Of a DNA stretch of 64,000 nt, positions 1 to 7,655 are shown piece after piece. Location of the stretch: assembly GCA_002490425.1 (NCBI GenBank), contig DKTZ01000016.1, positions 837 through 64,836 on the forward strand. Direction: 5' to 3'. Both the position numbers and the translations under genes were made by a program. The first letter of the stretch is position 1; the number at the start of each line of letters is the position of its first letter. Under the pieces are notes generated by a model. It was not told where the DNA came from. It worked only from the letters and a program-made list of their open reading frames with translations, and searched no databases. Source of the stretch: Ruminococcaceae bacterium UBA7217 (GTDB taxonomy: Bacteria; Bacillota; Clostridia; Oscillospirales; Acutalibacteraceae).

Positions 1-47
1 GGTGCTGTAAAAAATCGCGCAGACCAAAAGCAAAACAAAAAAGATAA
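1..47 (+). CDS. 3' end of an unidentified gene cut by the window edge
   Basis: Reading from base 3 gives a short basic tail ending KSRPKAKQKR with a TAA at 45-47, directly before a terminator hairpin. That position suggests the C-terminus of a real plus-strand gene starting outside the window. Another frame also stays open to a TAA at 73-75, so the frame is uncertain. No function can be given. Confidence 0.3.
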   Translation, partial: CCKKSRRPKAKQKR

Positions 48-48
48 T

Positions 49-89
49 GGAGCTTTGGTTGATGTTTCAACTTAAAGCTCCGTTTTTTA
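49..89 (+). terminator. intrinsic terminator
   Basis: GGAGCTTT at 49-56 pairs with AAAGCTCC at 74-81 and is followed by a run of Ts. It closes the gene entering from the left edge. Confidence 0.7.
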
Positions 90-149
90 TCTTATAAATT
101 TAAAAACTAAAATAATAAGATTGATATTTAGCTTTTTACAGATTTTTTT

Positions 150-213
150 GCCCTCTCGATGTACCTTTGTACACCTTCGGGGCGAAGAAAAGCTCTTCTG
201 CATCAATTTTTTA
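150..213 (-). repeat. dispersed intergenic repeat, copy A
   Basis: On the minus strand this stretch contains ttttcttcgccccgaagg and reads FFAPKVYKGTSRGQKNL then a stop. A closely similar stretch lies on the plus strand at about 24961-25030 (FFAPKAYEDTPSGRKSG). Neither copy has a convincing start codon with a ribosome binding site. It is therefore annotated as a repeat, although the shared reading frame could mean decayed coding sequence. Confidence 0.5.
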
Positions 214-243
214 CAGCCCTTTAATTCGATGTTTTTAATAACG

Positions 244-273
244 AAAAAAACCGACAGATTTCTCCATCGGTTT
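244..273 (-). terminator. hairpin with minus-strand T tract
   Basis: AAACCGA (248-254) and TCGGTTT (267-273) form a stem. On the minus strand the hairpin is followed by TTTTTTT, so it could terminate transcription leaving copy A of the repeat or an undetected minus-strand transcript. Confidence 0.45.
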
Positions 274-315
274 AATTTCCATTGGGTTTTTTGCTTTTAC
301 AAGCTTTAATAGGAT

Positions 316-342
316 TTCAGCTTAGCAAAAGCTGAATTTTTT
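316..342 (+). terminator. possible intrinsic terminator
   Basis: TTCAGCTT (316-323) pairs with AAGCTGAA (329-336), followed by a T tract. The region from 90 to 489 otherwise holds no gene that I can support. Confidence 0.45.
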
Positions 343-489
343 AATCATTGAGTCGGGTACCTCATCGATTGATTAAAATATATCATATGACTTTGTCAAA
401 GTTTGTACGGAATTGTGAACAAATTGTTAACATTTTGTGTTTTTTTGGTAAAAATAGGATTTTATTTGGAATCTATTAAAAAAATACTG

Positions 490-518
490 TTGACAGTTGC
501 AATTCTGTAATGTATAAT
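490..518 (+). promoter_or_regulatory. sigma-A promoter of rpsU
   Basis: A perfect TTGACA (490-495) and a perfect TATAAT (513-518) are separated by 17 bases, about 35 bases upstream of the rpsU start codon. Confidence 0.85.
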
Positions 519-554
519 ACAAAATGTATCCCAATATAAAGGGAGGGATTTACA

Positions 555-731
555 GTGAGTCAGGTAAAAGTTAAAGAAAATGAATCTCTTGACAGCGCGC
601 TCAGAAGATTCAAAAGACAGACTTCTCGTGACGGCGTTATTCAGGAAGTACGCAAAAGAGAGCATTACGAAAAACCTTCCGTAAAGAGAAAAAAGAAGTC
701 TGAGGCTGCACGTAAGCGTAAGTTTAAATAA
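555..731 (+). CDS. rpsU: small ribosomal subunit protein bS21
   Basis: This 58-residue, strongly basic protein starts MSQVKVKENESLDSALRRF and ends in a Lys/Arg-rich tail (KRKKKSEAARKRKFK), the usual length and character of bS21. bS21 binds the 30S platform near the anti-Shine-Dalgarno end of 16S rRNA and affects initiation. The start codon is GTG at 555, with GGGAGGG at 541-547 as ribosome binding site. A consensus promoter lies just upstream and a strong terminator just downstream, so it looks like a separate, highly expressed transcript. In many Firmicutes rpsU lies near yqeY; here YqeG follows after the terminator. Confidence 0.93.
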   Translation: MSQVKVKENESLDSALRRFKRQTSRDGVIQEVRKREHYEKPSVKRKKKSEAARKRKFK

Positions 732-768
732 GACTTTCGCTTTAGTTTCGTGTTTGTTTTTGAAAATT

Positions 769-799
769 AGCGGACAAGTTTCTTGTCCGCTGTTTTTTT
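769..799 (+). terminator. intrinsic terminator of rpsU
   Basis: AGCGGACAAG (769-778) pairs perfectly with CTTGTCCGCT (782-791), followed by G and seven Ts. Confidence 0.85.
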
Positions 800-826
800 A
801 GGACAACAGATAATTAGGTGATATAT

Positions 827-1339
827 ATGTTTATTCCGAAAATTGATTACAGATTTAAGTGTGTTACAGACATAACTCCCGAAGCTCTTCATAAAATGGG
901 CGCTAAGGCAGTAGGTCTTGACATTGACAATACAATTTGCTTTGACGGCACAATGGATTTTGCCTACGGTATTCATGAATGGATTACCGAAATTAAAAAT
1001 GCAGGCTTTCCAATAATGATTATAACCAATGCAACAAATCCTAGAGCAGGCAGAGTTGCAAAAGCGCTGAGTCTGCCTTACGTTCACCTTGCAAAAAAGC
1101 CGTTTTCATATAAACTGAGAATTGCCGCAAAAAGAATGGGCGTAAATGTAACAGAAATGGCTATGCTCGGTGACCAGCTTTTTGCCGATGTAAAAGCCGC
1201 CAACAAGTGCGGCGCTATTGCAGTTCGCATTGACCCTATGGAGGGCGAAACAAGATTTCCGAGATATTATGCGAAACGCAGACGAAAAGAAGCGCCGATA
1301 CTCAAAGAATTTGAAAAAGAACACGGTTACGGAGTTTAA
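827..1339 (+). CDS. yqeG: YqeG-family HAD IIIA phosphatase
   Basis: The 170-residue product carries HAD motifs in order: DIDNT near residues 32-36 (nucleophile and general acid), TNAT near 67-70, a lysine in the KKPF stretch near 91, and GDQ...D near 115-121. Size and motifs fit the YqeG family of Firmicutes, predicted cytosolic phosphatases of the phosphatidylglycerophosphatase-like type; the true substrate here is not shown by sequence. ATG at 827 is preferred over an in-frame GTG at 818 because AGGTG at 816-820 is well placed for the ATG. Only four bases separate it from the downstream peptidase, so the two are probably co-transcribed. Confidence 0.85.
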   Translation: MFIPKIDYRFKCVTDITPEALHKMGAKAVGLDIDNTICFDGTMDFAYGIHEWITEIKNAGFPIMIITNATNPRAGRVAKALSLPYVHLAKKPFSYKLRIAAKRMGVNVTEMAMLGDQLFADVKAANKCGAIAVRIDPMEGETRFPRYYAKRRRKEAPILKEFEKEHGYGV

Positions 1340-1343
1340 TTAA

Positions 1344-2408
1344 ATGAAAGATTTACAAAGAGAGCTTGGACGCTTGGGTGACACCTGTGCGGCACTCATA
1401 ATTTCACCCGAAAACAGAAGATATTTTACATCGTTTCCCTCATCTGACGGATTTTTAATAGTAAATGCTGACAGAGCGGTATTTATTACCGACGGCAGAT
1501 ACATTGAAGCGGCGGAGAAAAAGGCGAAAAACTGCGAAGTGGTTTTGCAAAAACGCATTTTTCCGCAGATAGCCGAAATTCTTAAAGAGATGAACTGTCG
1601 GTATCTGCTTGTAGAATCGTCAAGAATGACACTGGATTTTTATAATTCTCTTAAAGGCTCAGCAAAAGATGTTAAAATACTTACGGACACATCTCTCGAC
1701 GGTATGATTAACGCTTTCCGCTCCGTTAAGAGAAAAGAAGAACTTGAATACATCAAAGCGGCGCAAAAAATCACCGACGACGCATTTTCACATATATGCA
1801 CATTCATTAAAGAGGGCATTACAGAAAAGGAAATCGGCTTGGAGCTGGACTTTTATATGCTCTCACACGGGGGCGAGGCTCTTTCATTTGAAACAATTGC
1901 CGTCAGCGGTGAAAACACATCTATGCCACACGGCGTTCCGGGTGAAAGACGGGTTCAAAAGGGTGATTTTATTACAATGGATTTCGGCACGGTTGTGGGC
2001 GGTTACCACAGCGATATGACCCGCACGGTAGCTCTCGGCTTTGCAACGGACGAGATGAAAAATGTGTATGAAACAGTTAAAAATGCACAAATCACCTGCA
2101 TAAACGGACTTCAGGCAGGGCTTACGGGGATAGAGGGCGACGCACTTGCAAGAAATGTGATAGCTGACAGTGGATACGGCGAATATTTTACCCACGGCAC
2201 AGGTCACGGCGTGGGCATTGAAATTCACGAATTTCCGAATCTTAACAAGGCGAATGACATTCCCCTTATTCCGGGGCAGATTGTAACGGTTGAGCCGGGG
2301 ATTTACATTCCGAATAAATTCGGTGTCAGAATTGAGGATATGTTTCTGATTACGGAAAACGGCTGTGAAGATTTAACTCATTCAGAAAAAGAACTGATTA
2401 TTTTATAA
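1344..2408 (+). CDS. M24 family Xaa-Pro aminopeptidase
   Basis: A 354-residue cytosolic metallopeptidase. An N-terminal creatinase-like domain (about 1-125) precedes a pita-bread catalytic domain. The five metal ligands of the M24 family are visible: D213, D224, H288 in THGTGHGVG, E317 in VEPGIY and E331 in VRIEDM. Such enzymes remove the first residue from peptides with proline in second position and help recycle peptides. A GGAG site at 1331-1334 lies at the end of yqeG. Downstream elongation factor P, a frequent neighbour in Bacillus, is absent. The 3' end overlaps the convergent small gene by 11 bases. Confidence 0.9.
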   Translation: MKDLQRELGRLGDTCAALIISPENRRYFTSFPSSDGFLIVNADRAVFITDGRYIEAAEKKAKNCEVVLQKRIFPQIAEILKEMNCRYLLVESSRMTLDFYNSLKGSAKDVKILTDTSLDGMINAFRSVKRKEELEYIKAAQKITDDAFSHICTFIKEGITEKEIGLELDFYMLSHGGEALSFETIAVSGENTSMPHGVPGERRVQKGDFITMDFGTVVGGYHSDMTRTVALGFATDEMKNVYETVKNAQITCINGLQAGLTGIEGDALARNVIADSGYGEYFTHGTGHGVGIEIHEFPNLNKANDIPLIPGQIVTVEPGIYIPNKFGVRIEDMFLITENGCEDLTHSEKELIIL

Positions 2409-2661
2409 TGAGTGCGGTTACTACTGCGCCTGCCCCTGCGGACACAAGTAATTCGACAAACAGGGCAATTTTGCTTTTAACTTTTTGACGGCGGCTTTTC
2501 GGCACCCCTAAACCGTTGCTGACTGCCCTAAGTGCGCTTTGACGCAGGACCGATTCGGACTCTCTGCTGTATTCGGGTTTCACAAAGAAAAAGGCTTTTT
2601 CAAAATATCTTGAACCTGTTTCGTTTAGTTCCAAAACCTGACGGTTGATTCCTTTTACCAT
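2398..2661 (-). CDS. conserved small protein with C-terminal membrane segment
   Basis: An 87-residue protein beginning MVKGINRQVLELNETGSRYF. A soluble, charged first two-thirds is followed by a single hydrophobic segment (about residues 66-86, IALFVELLVSAGAGAVVTAL) at the very C-terminus, as in tail-anchored proteins. From memory, similar small proteins occur in Clostridia, but I know no function. GAGGA lies about 8 bases upstream of the ATG on the minus strand. It converges on the M24 peptidase gene with an 11-base overlap and has no operon partner. Confidence 0.7.
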   Translation of the reverse strand: MVKGINRQVLELNETGSRYFEKAFFFVKPEYSRESESVLRQSALRAVSNGLGVPKSRRQKVKSKIALFVELLVSAGAGAVVTALIIK

Positions 2662-3093
2662 ATATTTTTCCTCACAAGAAAAATTAAATTTTGAATTTAA
2701 TTTTATTGTAGGAATTTATAGTAAAAAATATACTGTTTAAGTCAGTTTTTTTCTGGGAAAATTTGTCAATATGGAATATTAACCAAAAATTATTACATTC
2801 AAAATTATACCCATTGTATAAATTATGATTGACTGCAATTGTTGAAAACTCTGTTGAAAATGTTAAAAAGTCGGCTAAAAAACCCACTGTTTCAACGAAA
2901 AACCGAGTTTTAGACAAGCTGTTGAAAGTCTTTGTGAAATATTTAACGAATACGGAAAGTTGTATATGCTTAACATTTTATACAAAATGGAACTGTTCCG
3001 TTAGGTTTCCGTCCAAAATTTTTTGTGAATATTCACAAGGTAAAAAATAAACCGCTTTTTTTAGCGATTTTTACTGAGGATTTGGTGAGTCAT
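2662..3093. other. AT-rich intergenic region
   Basis: This stretch separates the divergently transcribed small gene and ogg. It is AT-rich and probably holds the promoters of both, but I see no consensus -35/-10 pair good enough to mark. A 73-codon frame at 2829-3050 has no convincing ribosome binding site and is not called. Confidence 0.5.
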
Positions 3094-3891
3094 ATGAGTG
3101 ATTACAGAATTAAAAAACCTGATGTATTTAATCTTCCACTCTGCCTTGACTGCGGTCAGGCGTTCAGGTGGGAACAGCAGGAAAACATTTTTTGCGGAGT
3201 TGCTTTCGAAAAATACCTTAAAGTAGAGGAAACAGAAAGTGAAATCATCTTTTACAGCACAACAAAAGATGATTTTGAAAACATTTGGAAAAGTTACTTT
3301 GACCTTGACACAGATTACAGAAAAATCGTGGACACTTACGACGAAGAAAACCTTGTCAAAGCTGTAACCGAGTACAGCGGCATAAGAATTTTGCGCCAGG
3401 AGCCGTGGGAGGCGCTTTGCTCATTCATTATTTCGCAGAACAACAATATTCCGAGAATTAAGGGTATTATTTCAAGGCTTTGCGAAAACTTCGGTGAAAA
3501 TATCGGCGGCGGATTCACTTTCCCGAGCGCTGAAAAGCTTGCCGATTTAACTCCCGAGGATTTAGCGCCCTTGCGGGCAGGATTTCGTGCAAAATACATA
3601 ATTGACGCCGCAAGAAAGGTTACGGACGGCACAGTGGATTTCAAGAAAATTGATGAAAATCCCATTGAATTCGGCAGAGAAGAACTGATAAAAATCAAAG
3701 GCGTGGGCGCAAAGGTGGCTGAATGTACGCTCCTTTACGGTTTTCACAAGCTGTCGGCATTTCCTGTGGATGTTTGGGTTAAGCGCATTATGGCAGAAAT
3801 GTACCCACAGGGCCTTCCCGAATGTATGAAAGGTACAGAGGGCATTGCTCAGCAGTATCTGTTCCATTACAGACGGAATTTGGAAAAATAG
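3094..3891 (+). CDS. ogg: 8-oxoguanine DNA glycosylase, OGG1 type
   Basis: A 265-residue HhH-GPD enzyme. The segment IISQNNNIPRIKGII matches the OGG1 signature around the oxidised base pocket. The helix-hairpin-helix GVGAKVAEC supplies catalytic Lys207, and FPVDVWVKR supplies catalytic Asp226. By family it excises 8-oxoguanine and then cleaves the abasic strand. The start at MSDYRIKKPD is chosen because GAGGA and GGTGAG lie just upstream; an upstream extension of 23 codons has no matching site. It stands alone, ending at a bidirectional terminator. Confidence 0.88.
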   Translation: MSDYRIKKPDVFNLPLCLDCGQAFRWEQQENIFCGVAFEKYLKVEETESEIIFYSTTKDDFENIWKSYFDLDTDYRKIVDTYDEENLVKAVTEYSGIRILRQEPWEALCSFIISQNNNIPRIKGIISRLCENFGENIGGGFTFPSAEKLADLTPEDLAPLRAGFRAKYIIDAARKVTDGTVDFKKIDENPIEFGREELIKIKGVGAKVAECTLLYGFHKLSAFPVDVWVKRIMAEMYPQGLPECMKGTEGIAQQYLFHYRRNLEK

Positions 3892-3913
3892 AAATAGGAT
3901 TTAACAAAATACA

Positions 3914-3941
3914 AAAAGGAGGGCTTAAAGCTCTCCTTTTT
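3914..3941. terminator. bidirectional terminator between ogg and the ABC operon
   Basis: AAAAGGAG (3914-3921) pairs with CTCCTTTT (3933-3940), giving T tracts on both strands between two convergent genes. Confidence 0.8.
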
Positions 3942-3959
3942 ACTATAACATATTTAAAT

Positions 3960-4727
3960 TTATAAAACCTTTGAAAGGAAGTCCTTAAGACGGGGATTCT
4001 GGGGACTTTCGAAAATTTCTTCGGGAGCGCCCTCCTCCAGGATTTTGCCGTCATCCATAAAGAGAATTCTGTTGCCGACCTCTCTTGCAAAGCCCATTTC
4101 GTGAGTAACAACAACCATTGTCATTCCGTCCTCGGCAAGTTCCTTCATAACGTCAAGAACCTCACCTACCATTTCGGGGTCAAGGGCCGATGTCGGCTCG
4201 TCAAAAAGGATTACATCGGGATTCATTGCAAGCGAGCGCACAATGGCAACTCTCTGCTTCTGACCGCCCGAAAGCTGTGACGGGTATGCGTCAGCTTTAT
4301 CCTCAAGCCCTATTCTTTTAAGAAGAGCCAACGCTTCTTCCCTTTTCTGTGCCTTAATTTCCCTTACGGATTTTCTTTCTGCTCTCTTAAGCTTTTTATT
4401 GGCTTTTTTTGCAACAAGCACAGGTGAAAGCATAATATTTTCAATAACAGTTTTATTGTTAAAAAGGTTAAAATGCTGGAAAACCATACCCATTTTTTGA
4501 CGGTGAACATTTATGTCTACCGACATATCGGTAATGTCGACACCGTGGTACATAATTTTACCCGAGGTTGCATCCTCCATACAGTTAAGACAGCGAAGAA
4601 ATGTACTTTTACCCGAGCCCGAAGGGCCGATAACAACAACCTTGTCACCTTGATTTATTGTAATGTTGATTCCCTTAAGAACCTCATTATCACCGAAGGA
4701 TTTATGTAAATCAATGACGTCTATCAC
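3960..4727 (-). CDS. amino-acid ABC transporter ATP-binding protein (GlnQ type)
   Basis: A 255-residue cytosolic ATPase that powers import through the permease encoded upstream. Visible motifs are Walker A GPSGSGKST (34-42), Q-loop Gln84, signature LSGGQ (152-156), Walker B VILFDEPT (172-179) and H-loop His209. A Lys/Arg-rich insert (about 105-132) lies between Q-loop and signature and is longer than in typical GlnQ proteins; its role is unknown. The start overlaps the end of the permease gene by 17 bases, implying translational coupling. It is the last gene of a three-gene operon (binding protein, permease, ATPase). Confidence 0.92.
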   Translation of the reverse strand: MIDVIDLHKSFGDNEVLKGINITINQGDKVVVIGPSGSGKSTFLRCLNCMEDATSGKIMYHGVDITDMSVDINVHRQKMGMVFQHFNLFNNKTVIENIMLSPVLVAKKANKKLKRAERKSVREIKAQKREEALALLKRIGLEDKADAYPSQLSGGQKQRVAIVRSLAMNPDVILFDEPTSALDPEMVGEVLDVMKELAEDGMTMVVVTHEMGFAREVGNRILFMDDGKILEEGAPEEIFESPQNPRLKDFLSKVL

Positions 4728-5421
4728 TTCTGTTCAGTCTCCTTTCGGTAAATTTAATCATAACCGTAATTATAAGGACAAGCACTATGTATATAAGCGC
4801 CATAACAAGATAGGGCACCATAAATTCATAGTTGTTTGTACCTATATACTTAAACGCTACGTAAAGGTCGTTTGCGCCGACAAAGCTGACGATTGACGTG
4901 TCTTTAATAAGCGCTATAAACTCATTGCCGAGTGTGGGCAGAATATTTTTAACCGCCTGAGGAATAACTATTTTTACCATTGTGGTAAGATAGCTCATTC
5001 CCACGGAGCGTCCGCCCTCCATCTGACCGGGGTCAACCGAATTGATACCGCCTCGCATTATTTCCGAAACATAAGCGCCGCTGTTCATACCGTAAATTAT
5101 GATACAAGACCCCAAAGCGGAAATTGACAGTCCTAAAAGCGGGCGGATTACATAATAACCGACCAAAAGCTGAACAACAAGCGGCGTACCTCTGAAAAAG
5201 GCAACATATACTTGGCAGATTTTGTCAAGTATTCGGGGAATAACCCTGTATTTAGGCATTACCTCAACAGACGCAATAATTATGCCTATAAAAATACCTA
5301 TTATCAAGCCAAGTACTGCTATGATAATTGTATTCTGCAAGCCCTCAAGCACCATTTTGTATCCGCCGTAATCAACGAATGCTCTTGTAAAGGCTTCCCA
5401 TTTCACTTCAAAATTTCCCAT
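4711..5421 (-). CDS. polar amino-acid ABC transporter permease (HisM/GlnP type)
   Basis: A 236-residue inner-membrane protein with about five hydrophobic segments and the EAA-type loop of import permeases (SVGMSYLTTMVKIVIPQA). It forms the channel, probably as a homodimer because no second permease is present. The start at MGNFEVKWEAF is chosen because GAGGAG sits eight bases upstream; a longer frame beginning at 5478 lies inside a hairpin and lacks a site. Substrate class is inferred from family and neighbours only. Confidence 0.9.
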   Translation of the reverse strand: MGNFEVKWEAFTRAFVDYGGYKMVLEGLQNTIIIAVLGLIIGIFIGIIIASVEVMPKYRVIPRILDKICQVYVAFFRGTPLVVQLLVGYYVIRPLLGLSISALGSCIIIYGMNSGAYVSEIMRGGINSVDPGQMEGGRSVGMSYLTTMVKIVIPQAVKNILPTLGNEFIALIKDTSIVSFVGANDLYVAFKYIGTNNYEFMVPYLVMALIYIVLVLIITVMIKFTERRLNRSDRRH

Positions 5422-5446
5422 TTCCGGCTCCTCAAATAATTGTAAA

Positions 5447-5475
5447 CTACCCCGTTCGTCAAATAAACGGGGTAG
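5447..5475 (-). terminator. intercistronic hairpin, possible partial terminator
   Basis: CTACCCCGTT (5447-5456) pairs with AACGGGGTAG (5466-5475) between the binding-protein and permease genes. The following minus-strand sequence is only weakly T-rich. It may stabilise the upstream mRNA or allow partial termination, giving more binding protein than channel. Confidence 0.55.
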
Positions 5476-5500
5476 CATTCTTCATCGTTTTAAGCAAATT

Positions 5501-6373
5501 TTACTGCATCGCATTAACTGCTTTTGTAATACGTTTTGCAGGAGCTTCGTCAATGATAACATAATCAACATCGCCGTTAAGCATAGCCGTTACTGCAAGT
5601 GAACCGTTTGTATATGGCGTTGCTTTTGCGGTAAGACCATCAAAGCCGAGGTCTTCACTGCCATCAACATAAGCGTTGCCTGTTGTGCCGCTCTGAACGC
5701 CGATTTTTGTTGTTTCAGGAAGCTCTTTAAGAAGCTTAGCAACATCGTCTGCTGTTTTGCAGTTGTCAAATTTGGTATCTGTGCTCTTAACAATAAGTTC
5801 CTGAGAAGCATTGTAATAAGAATCAGAGAACTTAACAAGCTTTTCACGGTCGGGGCTTACTGTGATGCCTGCCATACCGATGTCAGCACCGTTTGTGTTA
5901 AGCGTTGAGAAGATTGAATCAAAATCAATAGTCTTAATAACAAGCTCTTTGCCAAGGCTGTCTGCAAGTAACTTCGCAATTTCCATATCAATACCTGCGA
6001 ACTTGTCGCCGATTGTGTACTCAAAAGGCTCAAAGCCCGGCTCTGTAACAACTATCAGCTGATCTTTTGTCTTGTCTTCAACTGCTGAAGTAATTTCAAC
6101 GGGTTTACCGTCGCCGAAATAATTGTTGATAACTTCATCGAATTTGCCGTTTGCCTTGATTTCTGCAAGGAACTTGTTAACCTTTTCAAGAAGCTCTGCA
6201 TTATTGGGGTTAACCGCAAATGCATACTGCTCGTCTGAAAGCTTAATGTCAATAACCTTTGCAGTTACCTTTCCTTTCTCCTCACCGTCTGTTTTCTTAC
6301 CGCAAGCGGCAAAAACGGTGCCGATAAGTACAAGTGCCATTACTACTGCTAAAATTTTAAATGCTTTTTTCAT
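5501..6373 (-). CDS. amino-acid-binding lipoprotein with circularly permuted SBP domain
   Basis: A 290-residue extracytoplasmic solute-binding protein. Its signal peptide ends in the lipobox FAAC (lipidated Cys24). The core from about residue 104 (QLIVVTEPGFEPFEYTIGD) to the end follows the SBP_bac_3 family: GIDMEIAKLLA, a DIGMAGITVSPDR stretch and IGVQSGTTG. It stops at VIIDEAPAKRITKAVNAMQ, where ordinary members continue for some 55 residues. The missing segment appears instead at the N-terminus, residues 38-88, including DEQYAFAVNPNNAELLEKVN and ending in NNYFGDG, the usual C-terminal ending of the family. This is best explained as a circular permutation. The RBS AAAGGAGAT precedes ATG 6373, and a consensus promoter lies upstream. 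It is first in the ABC operon. Confidence 0.9.
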   Translation of the reverse strand: MKKAFKILAVVMALVLIGTVFAACGKKTDGEEKGKVTAKVIDIKLSDEQYAFAVNPNNAELLEKVNKFLAEIKANGKFDEVINNYFGDGKPVEITSAVEDKTKDQLIVVTEPGFEPFEYTIGDKFAGIDMEIAKLLADSLGKELVIKTIDFDSIFSTLNTNGADIGMAGITVSPDREKLVKFSDSYYNASQELIVKSTDTKFDNCKTADDVAKLLKELPETTKIGVQSGTTGNAYVDGSEDLGFDGLTAKATPYTNGSLAVTAMLNGDVDYVIIDEAPAKRITKAVNAMQ

Positions 6374-6402
6374 TTTTATTATCTCCTTTCGGAATTTTCT
6401 TC

Positions 6403-6431
6403 ATTATAAATCCATTTTATTCAATTGTCAA
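6403..6431 (-). promoter_or_regulatory. sigma-A promoter of the amino-acid ABC operon
   Basis: On the minus strand a perfect TTGACA (6431-6426) and a perfect TATAAT (6408-6403) are 17 bases apart, about 30 bases upstream of the binding-protein start. Confidence 0.85.
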
Positions 6432-6569
6432 TATGTTTTATGCAAAAACATTTATATTTTTTCAATTTTGTGCATTATTATTCGCGTTTAGTGCATATTT
6501 TGAATGATTTTTGAATATTTTTGTTATAATCAACTCATTATGCACAAATTATGAGTATATAATGTATAT

Positions 6570-7025
6570 TTATTCACGGTTTTTCTTATTAAAAACAAGA
6601 ATTTTGCTGAATACATAATTGAGTATAACCACCGCTGCGCTTATGGTAAGCTTTGAAAGCATACCCTTAATGCCTAATACCGTTTGATTAAGTCCGAGAT
6701 AAACCAAAAACGGAACTCCGAACCATTCGAGCGCCCCCGTTAAAAGCCTTGCCGCAACAAATTTCCACAGCTCTGACAAAACATCTTTTACAGCACCCGT
6801 ACGGCTTTCAAAGACCCAAATCTTATTGGTAACAAATGCAAAAAGCACTGCGCAGACCCAAGAAATCACGTTTGAGACGGCAATTCCCGCAATATCACTT
6901 TGCATTTGTATTAGCTTTGTAAGTATTCCGTATGAAACAAAGCTTACGGCTGTGGTCAGCACACCGAAAATAATATATAAAATAATTTCTTTGTATTTAA
7001 CCAAAAGTTTTTTTACCTTTTGCAT
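6570..7025 (-). CDS. GtrA-family membrane protein
   Basis: A 151-residue protein with four hydrophobic segments and the family pattern: GVLTTAVSFVSYGIL in helix 1, NVISWVCAVLFAFVTNKIWVF around helix 2, and a closing ILNYVFSKILVF. GtrA proteins are thought to help move lipid-linked sugars or polyprenyl-phosphate carriers across the membrane. The start at MQKVKKLLVKY is preferred; a longer frame begins at 7097 but its first 24 residues look non-coding. It has no glycosyltransferase next to it, so the specific role is open. Confidence 0.85.
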   Translation of the reverse strand: MQKVKKLLVKYKEIILYIIFGVLTTAVSFVSYGILTKLIQMQSDIAGIAVSNVISWVCAVLFAFVTNKIWVFESRTGAVKDVLSELWKFVAARLLTGALEWFGVPFLVYLGLNQTVLGIKGMLSKLTISAAVVILNYVFSKILVFNKKNRE

Positions 7026-7115
7026 AAAACATCTTCTTTCTAAGGTAAATATCATATTTTTAATTTTAGCATAAAAAAGTATTATTTGCAAATTCAATAA
7101 ATCTTCTCATATTTC

Positions 7116-7144
7116 TTGACAAAGCGGTAAAAAGTTTGTATAAT
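7116..7144 (+). promoter_or_regulatory. sigma-A promoter of the tRNA-Thr locus
   Basis: TTGACA (7116-7121), a 17-base spacer, then TATAAT (7139-7144). It reads first into the truncated tRNA copy at 7171 and only then into the complete tRNA. Confidence 0.8.
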
Positions 7145-7170
7145 GTCACTTGCAATTCATTATACTTATT

Positions 7171-7354
7171 TGCTGCTATGGCTCAGTTGGGCGAAGTTGC
7201 GAGTGCCGTCCGGTGGACGAAATGCACGAGCAAAATGAGGTGAAAAAACAAGGAGCAATGCGAAGTGCTCCAAACGAGCAGTGTGACTATGTTTTTGAGG
7301 GAAACGCAATCTCCTAACCGCAAAAACTGTAAGCGAAGCGTAAAAAATTAAATA
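7171..7354 (+). pseudogene. truncated duplicate of the tRNA-Thr 5' end plus 164-base insert
   Basis: Bases 7171-7190 repeat exactly the first 20 bases of the tRNA locus at 7355-7374 and then diverge. A short echo of the anticodon arm (CGTCC-GGT-GGACG) follows near 7208-7220. The remaining insert contains a GGAGCA...TGCTCC hairpin near 7251-7270 and one open frame (NEVKKQGAMRSAPNEQ) without start or RBS. It looks like a tRNA-targeted insertion or a decayed tandem tRNA copy. Confidence 0.6.
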
Positions 7355-7355
7355 T

Positions 7356-7430
<75 letters not shown>

Positions 7431-7431
<1 letters not shown>

Positions 7432-7467
7432 AAAAACGGCAAGTCCTTTCGGGTCTTGCCGTTTTTT
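7431..7467 (+). terminator. intrinsic terminator of tRNA-Thr
   Basis: ACGGCAAG pairs with CTTGCCGT around a loop containing TTTCGGG, followed by six Ts. Confidence 0.85.
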
Positions 7468-7490
7468 ACTTTTTCACTTTTCACTAAATC

Positions 7491-7604
7491 CGCTCCCTAT
7501 CCAAGGGAGCGTACGAAACGGAACGATGAGGGCACCGTTCCCTACAATTTTGCGTTACCTACAGGGTGAGTTGCAAAAAAACGGACAGCCGAGGTCGGCT
7601 GTCC
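7491..7604. repeat. intergenic palindrome cluster
   Basis: GCTCCCT/AGGGAGC lies at about 7491-7509. An imperfect GGAACG...CGTTCC follows, ending in CCTACAA. A perfect palindrome with 10-base arms, GGACAGCCGA-GG-TCGGCTGTCC, lies at 7583-7604. The same motif with minor changes recurs at 11916-11937 and 44159-44180. I see no gene in 7468-7655. Confidence 0.7.
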
Positions 7605-7655
7605 ATACAAGTTAAAACAATTTTTCACAGAAAATTTTGCTGTAAGTATTAAAAC

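Noticed and set aside
121..309. 62-codon plus-strand frame near the left edge
   Set aside because: It is antisense to the repeat copy A, covers a terminator-like hairpin and has no start signals.
462..665. Minus-strand frame covering the rpsU region
   Set aside because: It is the shadow of rpsU and its promoter on the other strand.
2829..3050. 73-codon plus-strand frame upstream of ogg
   Set aside because: No ribosome binding site, low-complexity AT-rich composition, and it overlaps the likely promoter region of ogg.
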